A stretch of 6,811 nt of DNA, taken from an uncultured Steroidobacter sp. Lineage in GTDB: Bacteria > Pseudomonadota > Gammaproteobacteria > Steroidobacterales > Steroidobacteraceae. Location of the stretch: assembly GCA_946478975.1 (NCBI GenBank), contig CAMLEO010000345.1, forward strand, positions 1 to 6,811, read 5' to 3'. The notes under the pieces were generated by a model. It saw nothing but the letters and a program-made list of their open reading frames with translations, was not told where the DNA came from and did no database searches. The translations under genes were made by a program, and so were the position numbers. This document shows positions 1 to 6,811 of the stretch, in pieces (position 1 is the stretch's first letter; every line of letters starts with the position of its first letter).

Positions 1-3000
1 AATTCGCGGGGAACAGCCCGATCACCGCGCTCACCTTCAACCAGCGCTCGGCGATCAGCTGCTTCAGCAGCTTGCGCGCATCCGCGTAGAGATTGCTCGC
101 GGCCTCGCCGACGACAGGGTCCGACAGCACATCCGGGAACTTGCCCGCAAACTCCCACGCGTTGAAGAACGGCATCCAGTCGATGTAACGAGTCAGGTCT
201 TCCAGCGAGAAATCGTCGAACACGCGCAGGCCGAGGAACTTCGGCACCGGCGGCACATACGAATCCCAGCCACCGTTGAACTTGTTTGCACGCGCCTGTG
301 CGATTGTCAGCTGCGGGCTCTTGATCTTCTTGCCCGCGTGCTGCTCACGACGCACAGCGTTCTCGGCTTTCGTCTTCTCGACGAACTCACGTTTCAAAGC
401 TGCGGTGACGAGCTGCTGACACACGCCGACGGATCGCGACGCGTCCTTCACGTACACGACCGGGCCTTTGTATTGCGGATCGATCTTCACCGCGGTATGC
501 GCAGGCGATGTAGTCGCGCCGCCGATGAGCAATGGCTGTTCGAAACCCAGCCGCTGCATTTCGCGAGCGACGTGAACCATCTCATCCAGCGACGGCGTGA
601 TCAGGCCGGACAAGCCGATCATGTCCGCATTCTCGCGACGCGCGGTTTCGAGGATGCGCTCACACGGCACCATCACGCCGAGATCGATCACCTCGAAGTT
701 ATTGCACTGGAGCACGACGCCGACGATGTTCTTGCCGATATCGTGCACGTCGCCTTTGACGGTCGCGAGAATGATCTTGCCGTTGGTTTTCGCCACCGAG
801 CCGGTGCGAGCTTTCTCTTCCTCGATGTAAGGAATCAAGTGAGCGACCGCTTTCTTCATCACGCGCGCCGACTTCACGACCTGCGGTAGAAACATCTTGC
901 CGCTGCCGAACAAGTCGCCGACCACGTTCATGCCGTCCATCAGCGGGCCTTCGATCACGTGCAGCGGCCGCTCGGCTTTGAGGCGCGCCTCTTCGGTGTC
1001 GACGGTGATGAATTCGTCGATGCCTTTCACCAGCGCATGTTCCAGCCGCTTCTCGACCGGCAGGTTGCGCCACGCCAGGTCCTCGGCCTTCTTCGCTCCA
1101 GTCTCGCCTTTGAAGCGCGCGGCGATTTCCAGCAGCCGCTCGGTCGCATCCGGACGGCGGTTCAAAATCACATCTTCAACGCGCTCGCGCAGCTCGGAAT
1201 TGATGTCCTCGTAGATCGCCAGCTGGCCGGCATTGACGATGCCCATCGTCATGCCCGCCTTGATGGCGTGATACAGGAACACCGAGTGCATCGCTTCGCG
1301 CACCGGATCGTTGCCACGGAACGAGAAGGAAACGTTGCTCACGCCGCCGCTGATGTGTGCGTGCGGGCAGGTCCTCCTGATCTCGGCCGTCGCCTCGATG
1401 AAATCGACCGAGTAGTTGTTGTGCTCCTCGATGCCGGTCGCGACCGCGAAGATGTTCGGATCGAAAATGATGTCTTCGGCCGGGAAACCGGCCTTCTCGG
1501 TGAGGACGCGATACGAGCGCTGGCAGATTTCGACTTTGCGCTTGACCGTATCGGCCTGGCCTGTTTCATCGAACGCCATCACCACCACAGCGGCGCCATA
1601 CGCGCGCACCTTGCGGGCGTGTTCCAGGAACAGTTCCTCGCCTTCCTTCAAGCTGATCGAGTTGACGATGCCCTTGCCTTGGATGCGCTTCAGGCCCGCT
1701 TCGATGACCGTCCATTTGGACGAGTCGATCATGATCGGTACGCGCGCGATGTCGGGCTCGGAGGCGATGAGATTCAGGAAGCGCACCATCGCCGCTTCCG
1801 AATCCAGCATGCCTTCGTCCATGTTGATGTCGATCACCTGCGCGCCGCTCGTGACCTGCTGACGCGCGATGTCGAGCGCCGCGTTGTAATCGTCCGCTTC
1901 GATCAGCTTGCGGAATTTCGCCGAGCCGGTGACGTTGGTGCGCTCGCCGACGTTCACGAACAAGCTGTCCGGGCCGATGTTCAACGGCTCGAGGCCGGAC
2001 AGGCGGCAACGTTTCTCCAGCACCGGCGGCTTGCGAGGCGCAACGCCTTCGACCGATTCGCGAATGTGACGAATGTGATCCGGCGTGGTGCCGCAGCAGC
2101 CGCCGACGATGTTCACGAAACCGCTGGTCGCGAATTCCTTCACCAACTCCGCCGTCTCGCACGCCGCTTCGTCATACTCACCGAATGCGTTCGGCAAGCC
2201 GGCATTGGGATAGGCGCTCACGTAACAATCGGCGATGCGCGACATCTCTTCGATGTATGGACGCAGCTGCTTGGCGCCGAGCGCGCAGTTCAAGCCGACA
2301 GCGAGCGGCCGCGCGTGACGCACAGAATTCCAGAACGCTTCGGTCGTTTGTCCGGACAGCGTGCGGCCGGACGCGTCGGTGATCGTGCCGGAGATGATGA
2401 TCGGCAGATCCAGCCCGGCATCGTCCAGCGCCTTGCGAGCGGCGTAGATGGCAGCCTTGGCATTGAGCGTGTCGAAGATCGTTTCGATCAACAGCAGATC
2501 GACACCGCCTTCGATCAGTGCCGTCGCGCCGAGGTGATACGTCTCCGCCAGCTGATCGAAATCGATGTTACGAAACGCCGGATCGTTGACGTTGGGCGAC
2601 AGCGAAGCGGTTCGATTGGTTGGGCCGAGCGCGCCAGCGACGAATCGCACCTGGCCGGTCTTCGCGTAGAACTCGTCGGCAGCGGCACGCGCGACTTTGG
2701 CACCCGCGAGATTGATATCACGCACCAGGTGTTCCATCTGGTAGTCGGCCTGCGACGAGTAGTTCGCGGTGAAAGTGTTGGTCTCGACGATGTCCGCGCC
2801 GGCTTCCAGGTAGCGAGTGTGAATCGCCTGGATGATTTCCGGGCGCGTCAGCACCAGCAGGTCGCTGTTGCCTTTCAGGTCGCACTTCCAGTCCTTGAAC
2901 TGCTCGCCGCGATAATCGGCCTCGCTCAGTTTGTAGCCCTGGATCATCGTGCCCATGCCGCCGTCGAGCAGCACGATGCGTTCGGTGAGCAGCCGATGAA

Positions 3001-3028
3001 AAACAGCCAGGCGTTCGGTACGGTTCAT
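1..3028 (-). CDS. metH: Cobalamin-dependent methionine synthase (3' end outside window)
   Basis: MetH transfers the methyl group of 5-methyl-THF through methylcobalamin to homocysteine, forming methionine. I read its frame codon by codon to the edge: 1009 residues without a stop. Modules appear in order. The homocysteine domain starts at [15 protein letters not shown] and has zinc ligands Cys248 (VGLNCALG) and Cys311/Cys312 (GGCCGTTP), close to E. coli 247/310/311. The folate domain has [12 protein letters not shown] (from 357). The helical cap has [14 protein letters not shown] (from 697). The B12 domain has GDVHDIGKN with lower axial ligand His762. The start of the SAM-dependent reactivation domain has DWMPFF (from 950) and ends at GLFPAN. 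E. coli MetH is 1227 residues, so about 220 are missing. The ATG at 3028 matches the family N-terminus but lacks a clear Shine-Dalgarno. It is preceded by metF (37-bp gap), whose product is its substrate. Confidence 0.98.
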   Translation of the reverse strand, partial: MNRTERLAVFHRLLTERIVLLDGGMGTMIQGYKLSEADYRGEQFKDWKCDLKGNSDLLVLTRPEIIQAIHTRYLEAGADIVETNTFTANYSSQADYQMEHLVRDINLAGAKVARAAADEFYAKTGQVRFVAGALGPTNRTASLSPNVNDPAFRNIDFDQLAETYHLGATALIEGGVDLLLIETIFDTLNAKAAIYAARKALDDAGLDLPIIISGTITDASGRTLSGQTTEAFWNSVRHARPLAVGLNCALGAKQLRPYIEEMSRIADCYVSAYPNAGLPNAFGEYDEAACETAELVKEFATSGFVNIVGGCCGTTPDHIRHIRESVEGVAPRKPPVLEKRCRLSGLEPLNIGPDSLFVNVGERTNVTGSAKFRKLIEADDYNAALDIARQQVTSGAQVIDINMDEGMLDSEAAMVRFLNLIASEPDIARVPIMIDSSKWTVIEAGLKRIQGKGIVNSISLKEGEELFLEHARKVRAYGAAVVVMAFDETGQADTVKRKVEICQRSYRVLTEKAGFPAEDIIFDPNIFAVATGIEEHNNYSVDFIEATAEIRRTCPHAHISGGVSNVSFSFRGNDPVREAMHSVFLYHAIKAGMTMGIVNAGQLAIYEDINSELRERVEDVILNRRPDATERLLEIAARFKGETGAKKAEDLAWRNLPVEKRLEHALVKGIDEFITVDTEEARLKAERPLHVIEGPLMDGMNVVGDLFGSGKMFLPQVVKSARVMKKAVAHLIPYIEEEKARTGSVAKTNGKIILATVKGDVHDIGKNIVGVVLQCNNFEVIDLGVMVPCERILETARRENADMIGLSGLITPSLDEMVHVAREMQRLGFEQPLLIGGATTSPAHTAVKIDPQYKGPVVYVKDASRSVGVCQQLVTAALKREFVEKTKAENAVRREQHAGKKIKSPQLTIAQARANKFNGGWDSYVPPVPKFLGLRVFDDFSLEDLTRYIDWMPFFNAWEFAGKFPDVLSDPVVGEAASNLYADARKLLKQLIAERWLKVSAVIGLFPAN

Positions 3029-3065
3029 GAGAATGACTCGTAAACTTTGACTTGCGGATGTTTCG

Positions 3066-3986
3066 TCAGGCCGTCGCGACTTGCGGCAGCACCGGCCGCA
3101 CGCCCAGCGCGTGGCAAATGGCGTAACTGAGCTCGGCGCGATTCAACGTATAGAAGTGGAATTCATCCACGCCATGACGTTGCAGCGCCTGCACCTGCTC
3201 GATGGCCACGGACGCAGCGATCAAACGTCGCGTGTCCGCATCGTCGTCGAGGCCATCGAAACGATGCGCCAGCCAGTCCGGCACGCTCGCGCCACAGCGC
3301 TGCGCCATCCGGAACATCTGCGGAAAGCGCGTGATCGGCAGGATGCCGGGCACGATGCTCGCTTTGATTCCGGCGGCGGCGCACTGATCGCGGAAGCGCA
3401 AGAACACGTCGGTATCGAAAAAGAACTGCGTGATCGCGCGATCGGCGCCGGCGTCGATTTTCGCTTTGAGATTTTGCAGCTCGAAGTCGGCGTTCGGCGC
3501 TTCGGGATGAATCTCCGGATAGGTCGCGACCGAGATTTCAAAGTCGGCGACAGTCTTCAACCCGCGCACCAGGTCGACCGCGTACGCAAAGCCGCCCGGA
3601 TGTGCGTTGTATTTGCCCGAGCCCTGCGGCGGATCGCCGCGCAGCGCGACGATGTGACGAATGCCGTTCGCCCAATAGTCGCGAGCGATATCCAATATTT
3701 CTTCGCGCGGCGCGCCGACGCAGGTGAGATGCGGGGCCGCAGTCAACGCGGTGGTCTTTTGAATCTGCGTGACGATGTTATGCGTGCGGGCTCGCGTCGA
3801 GCCGTCCGCACCGTACGTCACAGATACGAATCGGGGTTGCAGCGGCGCCAGGCGCTCGACGGACTGCCACAGCGTCTGCTCCATCGCCTCGTCCTTGGGC
3901 GGAAAGAACTCAAAGGAAACAGTCGGCCGGCCGCGCAGCTTGCCGAGGCTGTTCCCTAGTTGATCCTTGAGCTTTTCGACTGACAT
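3066..3986 (-). CDS. metF: 5,10-methylenetetrahydrofolate reductase
   Basis: MetF is a cytoplasmic flavoprotein (FAD, TIM barrel) that uses NADH to reduce 5,10-methylene-THF to 5-methyl-THF, the methyl donor for methionine synthase. The 306-residue product has the usual length of bacterial MetF, with no eukaryotic regulatory extension. Conserved blocks are visible in order: SFEFFPPKD (24-32) with the catalytic Glu26 (equivalent to E. coli Glu28), [11 protein letters not shown] (55-65), HLTCVG (86-91), [11 protein letters not shown] (115-125) with the FAD/folate-site Asp118, ITQFFFD (185-191), PGILPI (213-218), and the C-terminal FHFYTLNR (276-283). I chose the ATG at 3986 because of its strong ribosome binding site; a GTG at 3992 would add two residues. 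It lies 39 bp after sahR and 37 bp before metH, placing it in the middle of one apparent operon with the enzyme that consumes its product. Confidence 0.97.
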   Translation of the reverse strand: MSVEKLKDQLGNSLGKLRGRPTVSFEFFPPKDEAMEQTLWQSVERLAPLQPRFVSVTYGADGSTRARTHNIVTQIQKTTALTAAPHLTCVGAPREEILDIARDYWANGIRHIVALRGDPPQGSGKYNAHPGGFAYAVDLVRGLKTVADFEISVATYPEIHPEAPNADFELQNLKAKIDAGADRAITQFFFDTDVFLRFRDQCAAAGIKASIVPGILPITRFPQMFRMAQRCGASVPDWLAHRFDGLDDDADTRRLIAASVAIEQVQALQRHGVDEFHFYTLNRAELSYAICHALGVRPVLPQVATA

Positions 3987-3991
3987 AGACA

Positions 3992-3998
3992 CTTCCTC
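3992..3998 (-). promoter_or_regulatory. Ribosome binding site that decides the metF start
   Basis: GAGGAAG on the minus strand lies 5 nt before the ATG at 3986 (8 nt from its GAGG core). This is the clearest Shine-Dalgarno in the window and favours that ATG over an in-frame GTG at 3992, which would overlap the site. The core falls in the loop of a small potential mRNA hairpin, CACU-GAGGA-AGUG (3990-4002), which would leave it exposed. Confidence 0.75.
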
Positions 3999-4025
3999 AG
4001 TGCTTTCGATGACCGGCGCGCGACT

Positions 4026-4934
4026 TCATGCCGCCACCGTCTTGTGAGCAACGCGACGACCGATGGCCAGCAGCAGGTGCCCTGCTTCGGTATCCACGGG
4101 CCGCACGCGTGACATATCCAAACCTGCTTTGGCGAACCATTCGCGCAGCGTTGCTATGGGATTCGCCGGCGACGCGGCAATCAACGCGTCGAAGTCCTCG
4201 ATGACGATCGCGCGTCCGCCATGTTTGAGCGTGCGACAGATCTCAGCGAGCGCGACGACCGGTCGCTCCGCTCCTGCGAGCACCCGCTCGGCGACTGCGG
4301 TATCGAAGAGAGGTGCGGCGAACGGCAGGTCGTACATATCGCCGCGTTGTAGTTCGCAGTGACTCAAGCCGGCGCTGTGCACTTTCGTTCTCGCGAGTCG
4401 AAGCGCGTCACTGGAGATATCGATGCCGACGGCGCGCGTGGCTTTGGCGCCAAGCAATTTGAGAATGTGGCCGGTGCCGGTACCCACATCGAGCAAGGCA
4501 CCGATCGGTTCGCTGGCCAGCTCTTCGAGGACGGTCGCGTCGATCGCGTCCGATGTTTCATTCCCTCGCTCGCCCGCCAGCTCATCAGCAGCGCGGCGGC
4601 CGCGTTCGGCGATGACTTCCTCCATGCGACGGCGGTCGCGGCGAAGGACGTCGTCGTTCTCGTCGACCAGCGCGAGCAGCTGCGCGACTGTTTCGAGCGC
4701 CGCGCCTGAGGCCGGCACCCGGTAATAAACCCACAGCTGTTCGCGAAAACGATCCAGCAGGTCGGCGTCGCAGAGCAGTTTTAGATGCCGCGAGACGCGC
4801 GGCTGGCTCTGGCCGATGACATCGCAGATCTCGCCGACCGTCAGCTCCGCTCGCGCCAGCAGCGCCAACAGCCGCAGCCGAGTCGGCTCGGCGGCAGCCC
4901 GGAGGGCAGAGACGGCGGATAAGAAGCTGGGCAT
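4026..4934 (-). CDS. sahR: ArsR-family regulator fused to a SAM/SAH-binding methyltransferase-fold domain (SahR-type)
   Basis: This 302-residue protein has two domains. Residues 1-75 form an ArsR-type winged helix: AEPTRLRLLALL at 15-26, helix-turn-helix TVGEICDVIGQSQPRVSRHL at 32-51, and wing residues LWVYYRV at 67-73. A charged linker (about 90-135) leads to a class I methyltransferase fold with motif I LLDVGTGTG (147-155), the acidic ribose-binding residue in VGIDIS (Asp172), and GDMYDLPF (198-205). The ELCVCDL metal-binding motif of arsenic sensors is absent, so a metal ligand is unlikely. Fusion of these domains beside metF and metH matches SahR, described in Proteobacteria as a repressor of methionine-cycle genes that releases DNA on binding S-adenosylhomocysteine. 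The upstream palindrome implies autoregulation. metF starts 39 bp downstream. The ATG at 4934 fits the usual ArsR N-terminus, although its ribosome binding site is poor. A catalytic methyltransferase role is possible but less likely. Confidence 0.85.
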   Translation of the reverse strand: MPSFLSAVSALRAAAEPTRLRLLALLARAELTVGEICDVIGQSQPRVSRHLKLLCDADLLDRFREQLWVYYRVPASGAALETVAQLLALVDENDDVLRRDRRRMEEVIAERGRRAADELAGERGNETSDAIDATVLEELASEPIGALLDVGTGTGHILKLLGAKATRAVGIDISSDALRLARTKVHSAGLSHCELQRGDMYDLPFAAPLFDTAVAERVLAGAERPVVALAEICRTLKHGGRAIVIEDFDALIAASPANPIATLREWFAKAGLDMSRVRPVDTEAGHLLLAIGRRVAHKTVAA

Positions 4935-4955
4935 CGGCTCGCGGTGGACTTAAGG

Positions 4956-4975
4956 ATATAAAGATATCTTTATAT
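4956..4975. promoter_or_regulatory. Perfect 20-bp palindrome, probable SahR operator
   Basis: The sequence ATATAAAGATATCTTTATAT equals its own reverse complement over all 20 bp. It sits in a 28-bp island (4951-4978) with only four G/C bases, in otherwise GC-rich DNA. A second palindrome, TTTATATAAA (4969-4978), overlaps its promoter-proximal side, and TATAAA recurs with a 16-bp shift (4957-4962 and 4973-4978). ArsR-family dimers bind AT-rich inverted repeats, and the site lies 21 bp upstream of an ArsR-family gene. Its place at about +5 to +25 from the predicted transcription start would let a bound dimer block initiation or early elongation. The assignment to SahR is inferred from context; I cannot compare it with a curated motif here. 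Confidence 0.8.
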
Positions 4976-4986
4976 AAACGAGCCGC

Positions 4987-5016
4987 ACTATACGCGAGCG
5001 CGTGGTGAGCTGTCAC
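4987..5016 (-). promoter_or_regulatory. Sigma-70-type promoter for the sahR-metF-metH operon
   Basis: Read on the minus strand, GTGACA (5011-5016; 5 of 6 matches to TTGACA) is separated by 18 bp from TATAGT (4987-4992; 5 of 6 matches to TATAAT). The predicted transcription start is near 4980, giving a leader of about 46 nt before the regulator ATG at 4934. This is the best promoter-like pair in the 257-bp spacer. It lies immediately upstream of the AT-rich palindrome at 4956-4975, as expected for a repressor-controlled promoter. No other convincing promoter was seen before metF or metH, so this one probably drives all three genes. Confidence 0.65.
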
Positions 5017-5164
5017 CCGGAGCGTGCCTGTCGGCCGCCGCGGCCGTTGAGCCCTACCCCGGCAGCTAAGCCGCATCAATGAGTTAGACGCGTGTCTTCA
5101 GGCGCGCCCCCAGCTCCAACGGATGGCTGTCCAGAACTGCGGACGTGGAAATTGGACTTTGGCT

Positions 5165-5181
5165 CGGCGCGAGAGGCGCCG
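5165..5181 (-). terminator. Weak candidate hairpin just after hslO
   Basis: A perfect 6-bp all-GC stem (CGGCGC / GCGCCG) with a 5-nt loop starts 10 bp after the hslO stop. An overlapping alternative stem, GAGGC/GCCTC at 5173-5177 and 5187-5191, competes with it. There is no U-tract afterwards on the minus strand, only a scattered AATTT, so this is not a canonical intrinsic terminator. It could act weakly, protect the 3' end of the mRNA, or be chance in GC-rich DNA. Its position between the gatB-hslO unit and the next promoter is what makes it worth listing. Confidence 0.25.
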
Positions 5182-5191
5182 GGGCAGCCTC

Positions 5192-6124
5192 TTAATGCTT
5201 GCGATCGGAGGTGTCCGAGGCGGCGCCCGGGGAGAACAGCTGCTCGACGTCGACGGCGTCGAACCGGTAGGCGCGATTGCAGAAGTCGCAGCGGACTTCG
5301 ACGTGGCCCTGCTCGGCCAGGACGGAGCGGACTTCCTCCGCCCCCAACGAGCGCAACATGCCGGTGACCCGTTCGCGCGAACAGCGGCAACGGAAGAACA
5401 CCGGGGCCGATTCGAACAGCCGCACGTCATCTTCGGCGAACAACCGGCGCAGCAGATTGCGATCGCTGAGCGTTTGTAATTCTTCGGGCTTGAGCGTGTC
5501 GCCCAGCAGTTGCACTCGCTGCCAGGCATCTTCGATGTCCGCCGGATCGACCTCGTGCGGCGAGCCGATGGTGCGATTCTTCACCGAATCGTTCGACAGC
5601 CGCTGCAACAGCAAGCCCGACGCGCCATTCGCATCGGCGTGCAGCCACAAGCGCGTCGGCAATTGCTCGGAGCTTTCGAAGTAACTGCGCAAACAATCCG
5701 CCATGCGCTCGCCGGTCAGCGGCACGATGCCTTGATAGCGCTGCGAGAGATCGTCGTTCTCCAACGTGACAGTGAGCTTGCCCTCACCGGACAGCGACGA
5801 CAGATCACGGTGATACCCGGCTTCACGATTCTCATTCTCTCGATACCGGGCGACCGCCCGCACGCCGAGTGCATCGGAACACTGAGCCAGCATCAAGTGC
5901 ATCGGCCCCTGCCCCTGCAATTGCAGGCTCAGCGTGCCTTCGAACTTCAACGTCGCCGCCAGCAGCACCGACGCCGCGACCGCCTCGCCCAACGTATCCC
6001 GAATGACTTCGGGATACTCACGATGTTCGAGCAGCGCGCGCCACGACGCATCCAGGTGGACGATGTGCCCGCGGATGGGATAGTGCTCGAACAGGAAACG
6101 GTGCAGGCAATCGCGATCGTGCAT
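5192..6124 (-). CDS. hslO: Redox-regulated molecular chaperone Hsp33
   Basis: Hsp33 is a cytoplasmic holdase chaperone. It is inactive with reduced, zinc-bound cysteines and is activated by oxidative unfolding, for example by hypochlorite or by peroxide plus heat. The 310-residue product opens with the family-typical MHDRDCLHRFLFE, runs through the N-terminal substrate-binding core, and ends in the zinc switch: CxC at Cys246/Cys248 and CxxC at Cys279/Cys282. All four ligands are present, so the redox switch should work. The length is slightly above the roughly 290 residues of E. coli. I chose the ATG at 6124 because Hsp33 homology begins there; the frame stays open further upstream, but only as a shadow inside gatB. 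An in-frame GTG at 6133 is an alternative that adds three residues. No convincing Shine-Dalgarno precedes either start, so translation may be coupled to termination of gatB, whose stop lies 11 bp before the ATG. Confidence 0.96.
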   Translation of the reverse strand: MHDRDCLHRFLFEHYPIRGHIVHLDASWRALLEHREYPEVIRDTLGEAVAASVLLAATLKFEGTLSLQLQGQGPMHLMLAQCSDALGVRAVARYRENENREAGYHRDLSSLSGEGKLTVTLENDDLSQRYQGIVPLTGERMADCLRSYFESSEQLPTRLWLHADANGASGLLLQRLSNDSVKNRTIGSPHEVDPADIEDAWQRVQLLGDTLKPEELQTLSDRNLLRRLFAEDDVRLFESAPVFFRCRCSRERVTGMLRSLGAEEVRSVLAEQGHVEVRCDFCNRAYRFDAVDVEQLFSPGAASDTSDRKH

Positions 6125-6135
6125 GAGGGCCACTA

Positions 6136-6811
6136 TTAGGGCGCGAGCTTCTTCTTCAACAGGTCGTTGACCTGCGCCGGATTCGCCTTGCCGCCCGTCA
6201 CTTTCATCACCTGGCCGACAAAGAACCCGAACAGCTTGTCCTTGCCGGAGCGATAGTCGGCCAGCTGCTTGGGATTCGCCGCCATCACTTCGTCGATGGT
6301 TTTCTCGATCGCACCCGTGTCGGTGATTTGCTTCAAGCCCTTGGTTTCGATGATGGCGTCGGCGTCGCGGCCTTCGGCCCACATCGCTTCGAACACTTCC
6401 TTGGCGATCTTGCCGGAAATCGTTTCATCGGCGATGCGTGCCAGCAGGCCAGCGAGTCGACCTGCGTCGATGCGCGACTGCGTGACATCCAGATTGTCCT
6501 TGTTGAGCGCAGCCGACAGCTCGCCCATCGTCCAGTTCGCCGCGAGCTTCTCGTGGCCGGCGAGATTCTTCGCCTGCAACGCCGCCAGCACGCCTTCGTA
6601 GTAATCGCCCATCTCACGGCTCGCCGTCAGCACGCCCGCGTCATACGCAGAGAGACCGAACTTCTCGACGTAGCGAGCAGCTTTCTGATCCGGCAGCTCC
6701 GGCAACGTCGTGCGCACGCTGTCGATGAAGCTCTTTTCGATCACCACCGGCAGCAGGTCCGGATCGGGGAAGTAACGATAGTCGTTGGCCTCTTCCTTGG
6801 AACGCAGCGAG
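6136..6811 (-). CDS. gatB: Aspartyl/glutamyl-tRNA amidotransferase subunit B, C-terminal part (5' end outside window)
   Basis: GatB is the tRNA-binding, ATP-dependent subunit of the cytoplasmic GatCAB complex, which converts Glu-tRNA(Gln) and/or Asp-tRNA(Asn) to the amidated forms using ammonia delivered from GatA. The visible 224 codons begin inside the conserved GatB block [18 protein letters not shown] (fragment residues 4-21), followed by the helical domain and the YqeY-like tail. The tail carries the typical ending [13 protein letters not shown]...LLKKKLAP before a TAA stop. Full-length GatB is about 475-490 residues, so roughly the first 255-265 residues lie beyond the window edge. A GTG at 6747 is internal (the Val-Val just after the LLP motif) and is not the true start. 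The frame is open up to the edge with no sign of disruption. hslO follows 11 bp downstream, suggesting a shared transcript. Whether gatC and gatA lie upstream cannot be seen. Confidence 0.95.
   Translation of the reverse strand, partial: SLRSKEEANDYRYFPDPDLLPVVIEKSFIDSVRTTLPELPDQKAARYVEKFGLSAYDAGVLTASREMGDYYEGVLAALQAKNLAGHEKLAANWTMGELSAALNKDNLDVTQSRIDAGRLAGLLARIADETISGKIAKEVFEAMWAEGRDADAIIETKGLKQITDTGAIEKTIDEVMAANPKQLADYRSGKDKLFGFFVGQVMKVTGGKANPAQVNDLLKKKLAP

Noticed and set aside
959..3043. A 694-codon open frame on the plus strand opposite metH
   Set aside because: It is codon-register antisense to metH, which is intact and recognisable along its whole visible length. The shadow protein is rich in Arg, Asp, His and Ala, shows no recognisable domain, and is a known by-product of GC-rich codon usage.
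3687..3702. GATATC followed by AATATTTCTT inside metF, resembling a half operator
   Set aside because: It is imperfect, lies in coding sequence, and is explained by the metF codons there. No good copy of the 20-bp palindrome exists elsewhere in the window.
3081..3959. A 292-codon open frame on the plus strand opposite metF
   Set aside because: Antisense shadow of metF with no recognisable motif and no promoter or ribosome binding site of its own.
4935..4986. Riboswitch (cobalamin or SAM/SAH type) ahead of the methionine genes
   Set aside because: The predicted leader is only about 46 nt, and no B12-box or SAH/SAM riboswitch core was recognisable. A protein operator explains the regulation better.
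5086..5097. Near-palindrome AGACGCGTGTCT in the hslO-sahR spacer
   Set aside because: Only 10 of 12 positions are symmetrical, and it is far upstream of the promoter with no matching regulator or second copy seen.
5076..5390. Small open frames on both strands around the hslO 3' end and the spacer
   Set aside because: They are Arg/Pro/Ser-rich shadows overlapping hslO, with no recognisable product and no supporting ribosome binding site. I see no gene in the 257-bp spacer.
6125..6382. N-terminal extension of hslO to an ATG at 6382 (396 residues)
   Set aside because: The extra 86 residues overlap the well-conserved C-terminal end of gatB in another frame and are low-complexity Arg/Gly-rich. 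Hsp33 homology begins at the ATG at 6124.
1..6811. A previously undescribed defence, mobile or biosynthetic system
   Set aside because: Every gene belongs to a well-known housekeeping or methionine-cycle family, gene order is compact on one strand, and no repeats, integrase, transposase or base-composition shift were seen apart from the 28-bp operator island.

Overview
The window is GC-rich, densely coding DNA with every supported gene on the minus strand, so the genes are transcribed from high to low coordinates. Gene content points to a proteobacterium, most likely a gammaproteobacterium: it has a GatCAB amidotransferase subunit, Hsp33, an ArsR-methyltransferase regulator next to methionine-cycle genes, and full-length cobalamin-dependent MetH. 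I infer a lineage near the Xanthomonadales, Nevskiales or Steroidobacter group, but the sequence alone does not settle this. No tRNA, rRNA, CRISPR array, insertion sequence or other mobile-element signature was seen. This is chromosomal housekeeping DNA, not an accessory island.

Layout in order of transcription. (1) 6811-6136: C-terminal half of gatB (Asp/Glu-tRNA amidotransferase subunit B), cut by the window edge. (2) 6124-5192: complete hslO (redox-regulated chaperone Hsp33), 11 bp after gatB and probably co-transcribed with it. (3) 5191-4935: a 257-bp non-coding spacer, the only sizeable one. It holds a weak hairpin after hslO, a good sigma-70-like promoter, and just downstream of that promoter a perfect 20-bp AT-rich palindrome. 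(4) 4934-4026: a two-domain regulator, ArsR-type winged helix fused to a Rossmann-fold SAM/SAH-binding domain, matching SahR. (5) 3986-3066: metF. (6) 3028-1: metH, open to the window edge and lacking about the last 220 residues.

How the genes work together. MetF reduces 5,10-methylene-THF to 5-methyl-THF. MetH transfers that methyl group through cobalamin to homocysteine, giving methionine. Methionine becomes SAM, and methyl transfer from SAM yields SAH, which is recycled to homocysteine. A SahR-type repressor that releases DNA when it binds SAH would raise MetF and MetH when SAH (and so homocysteine) builds up. The short gaps (39 bp and 37 bp), common strand and single upstream promoter-operator suggest one autoregulated sahR-metF-metH operon. 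The most notable feature is this compact regulatory unit. It fits a described regulator family and is not a new system.
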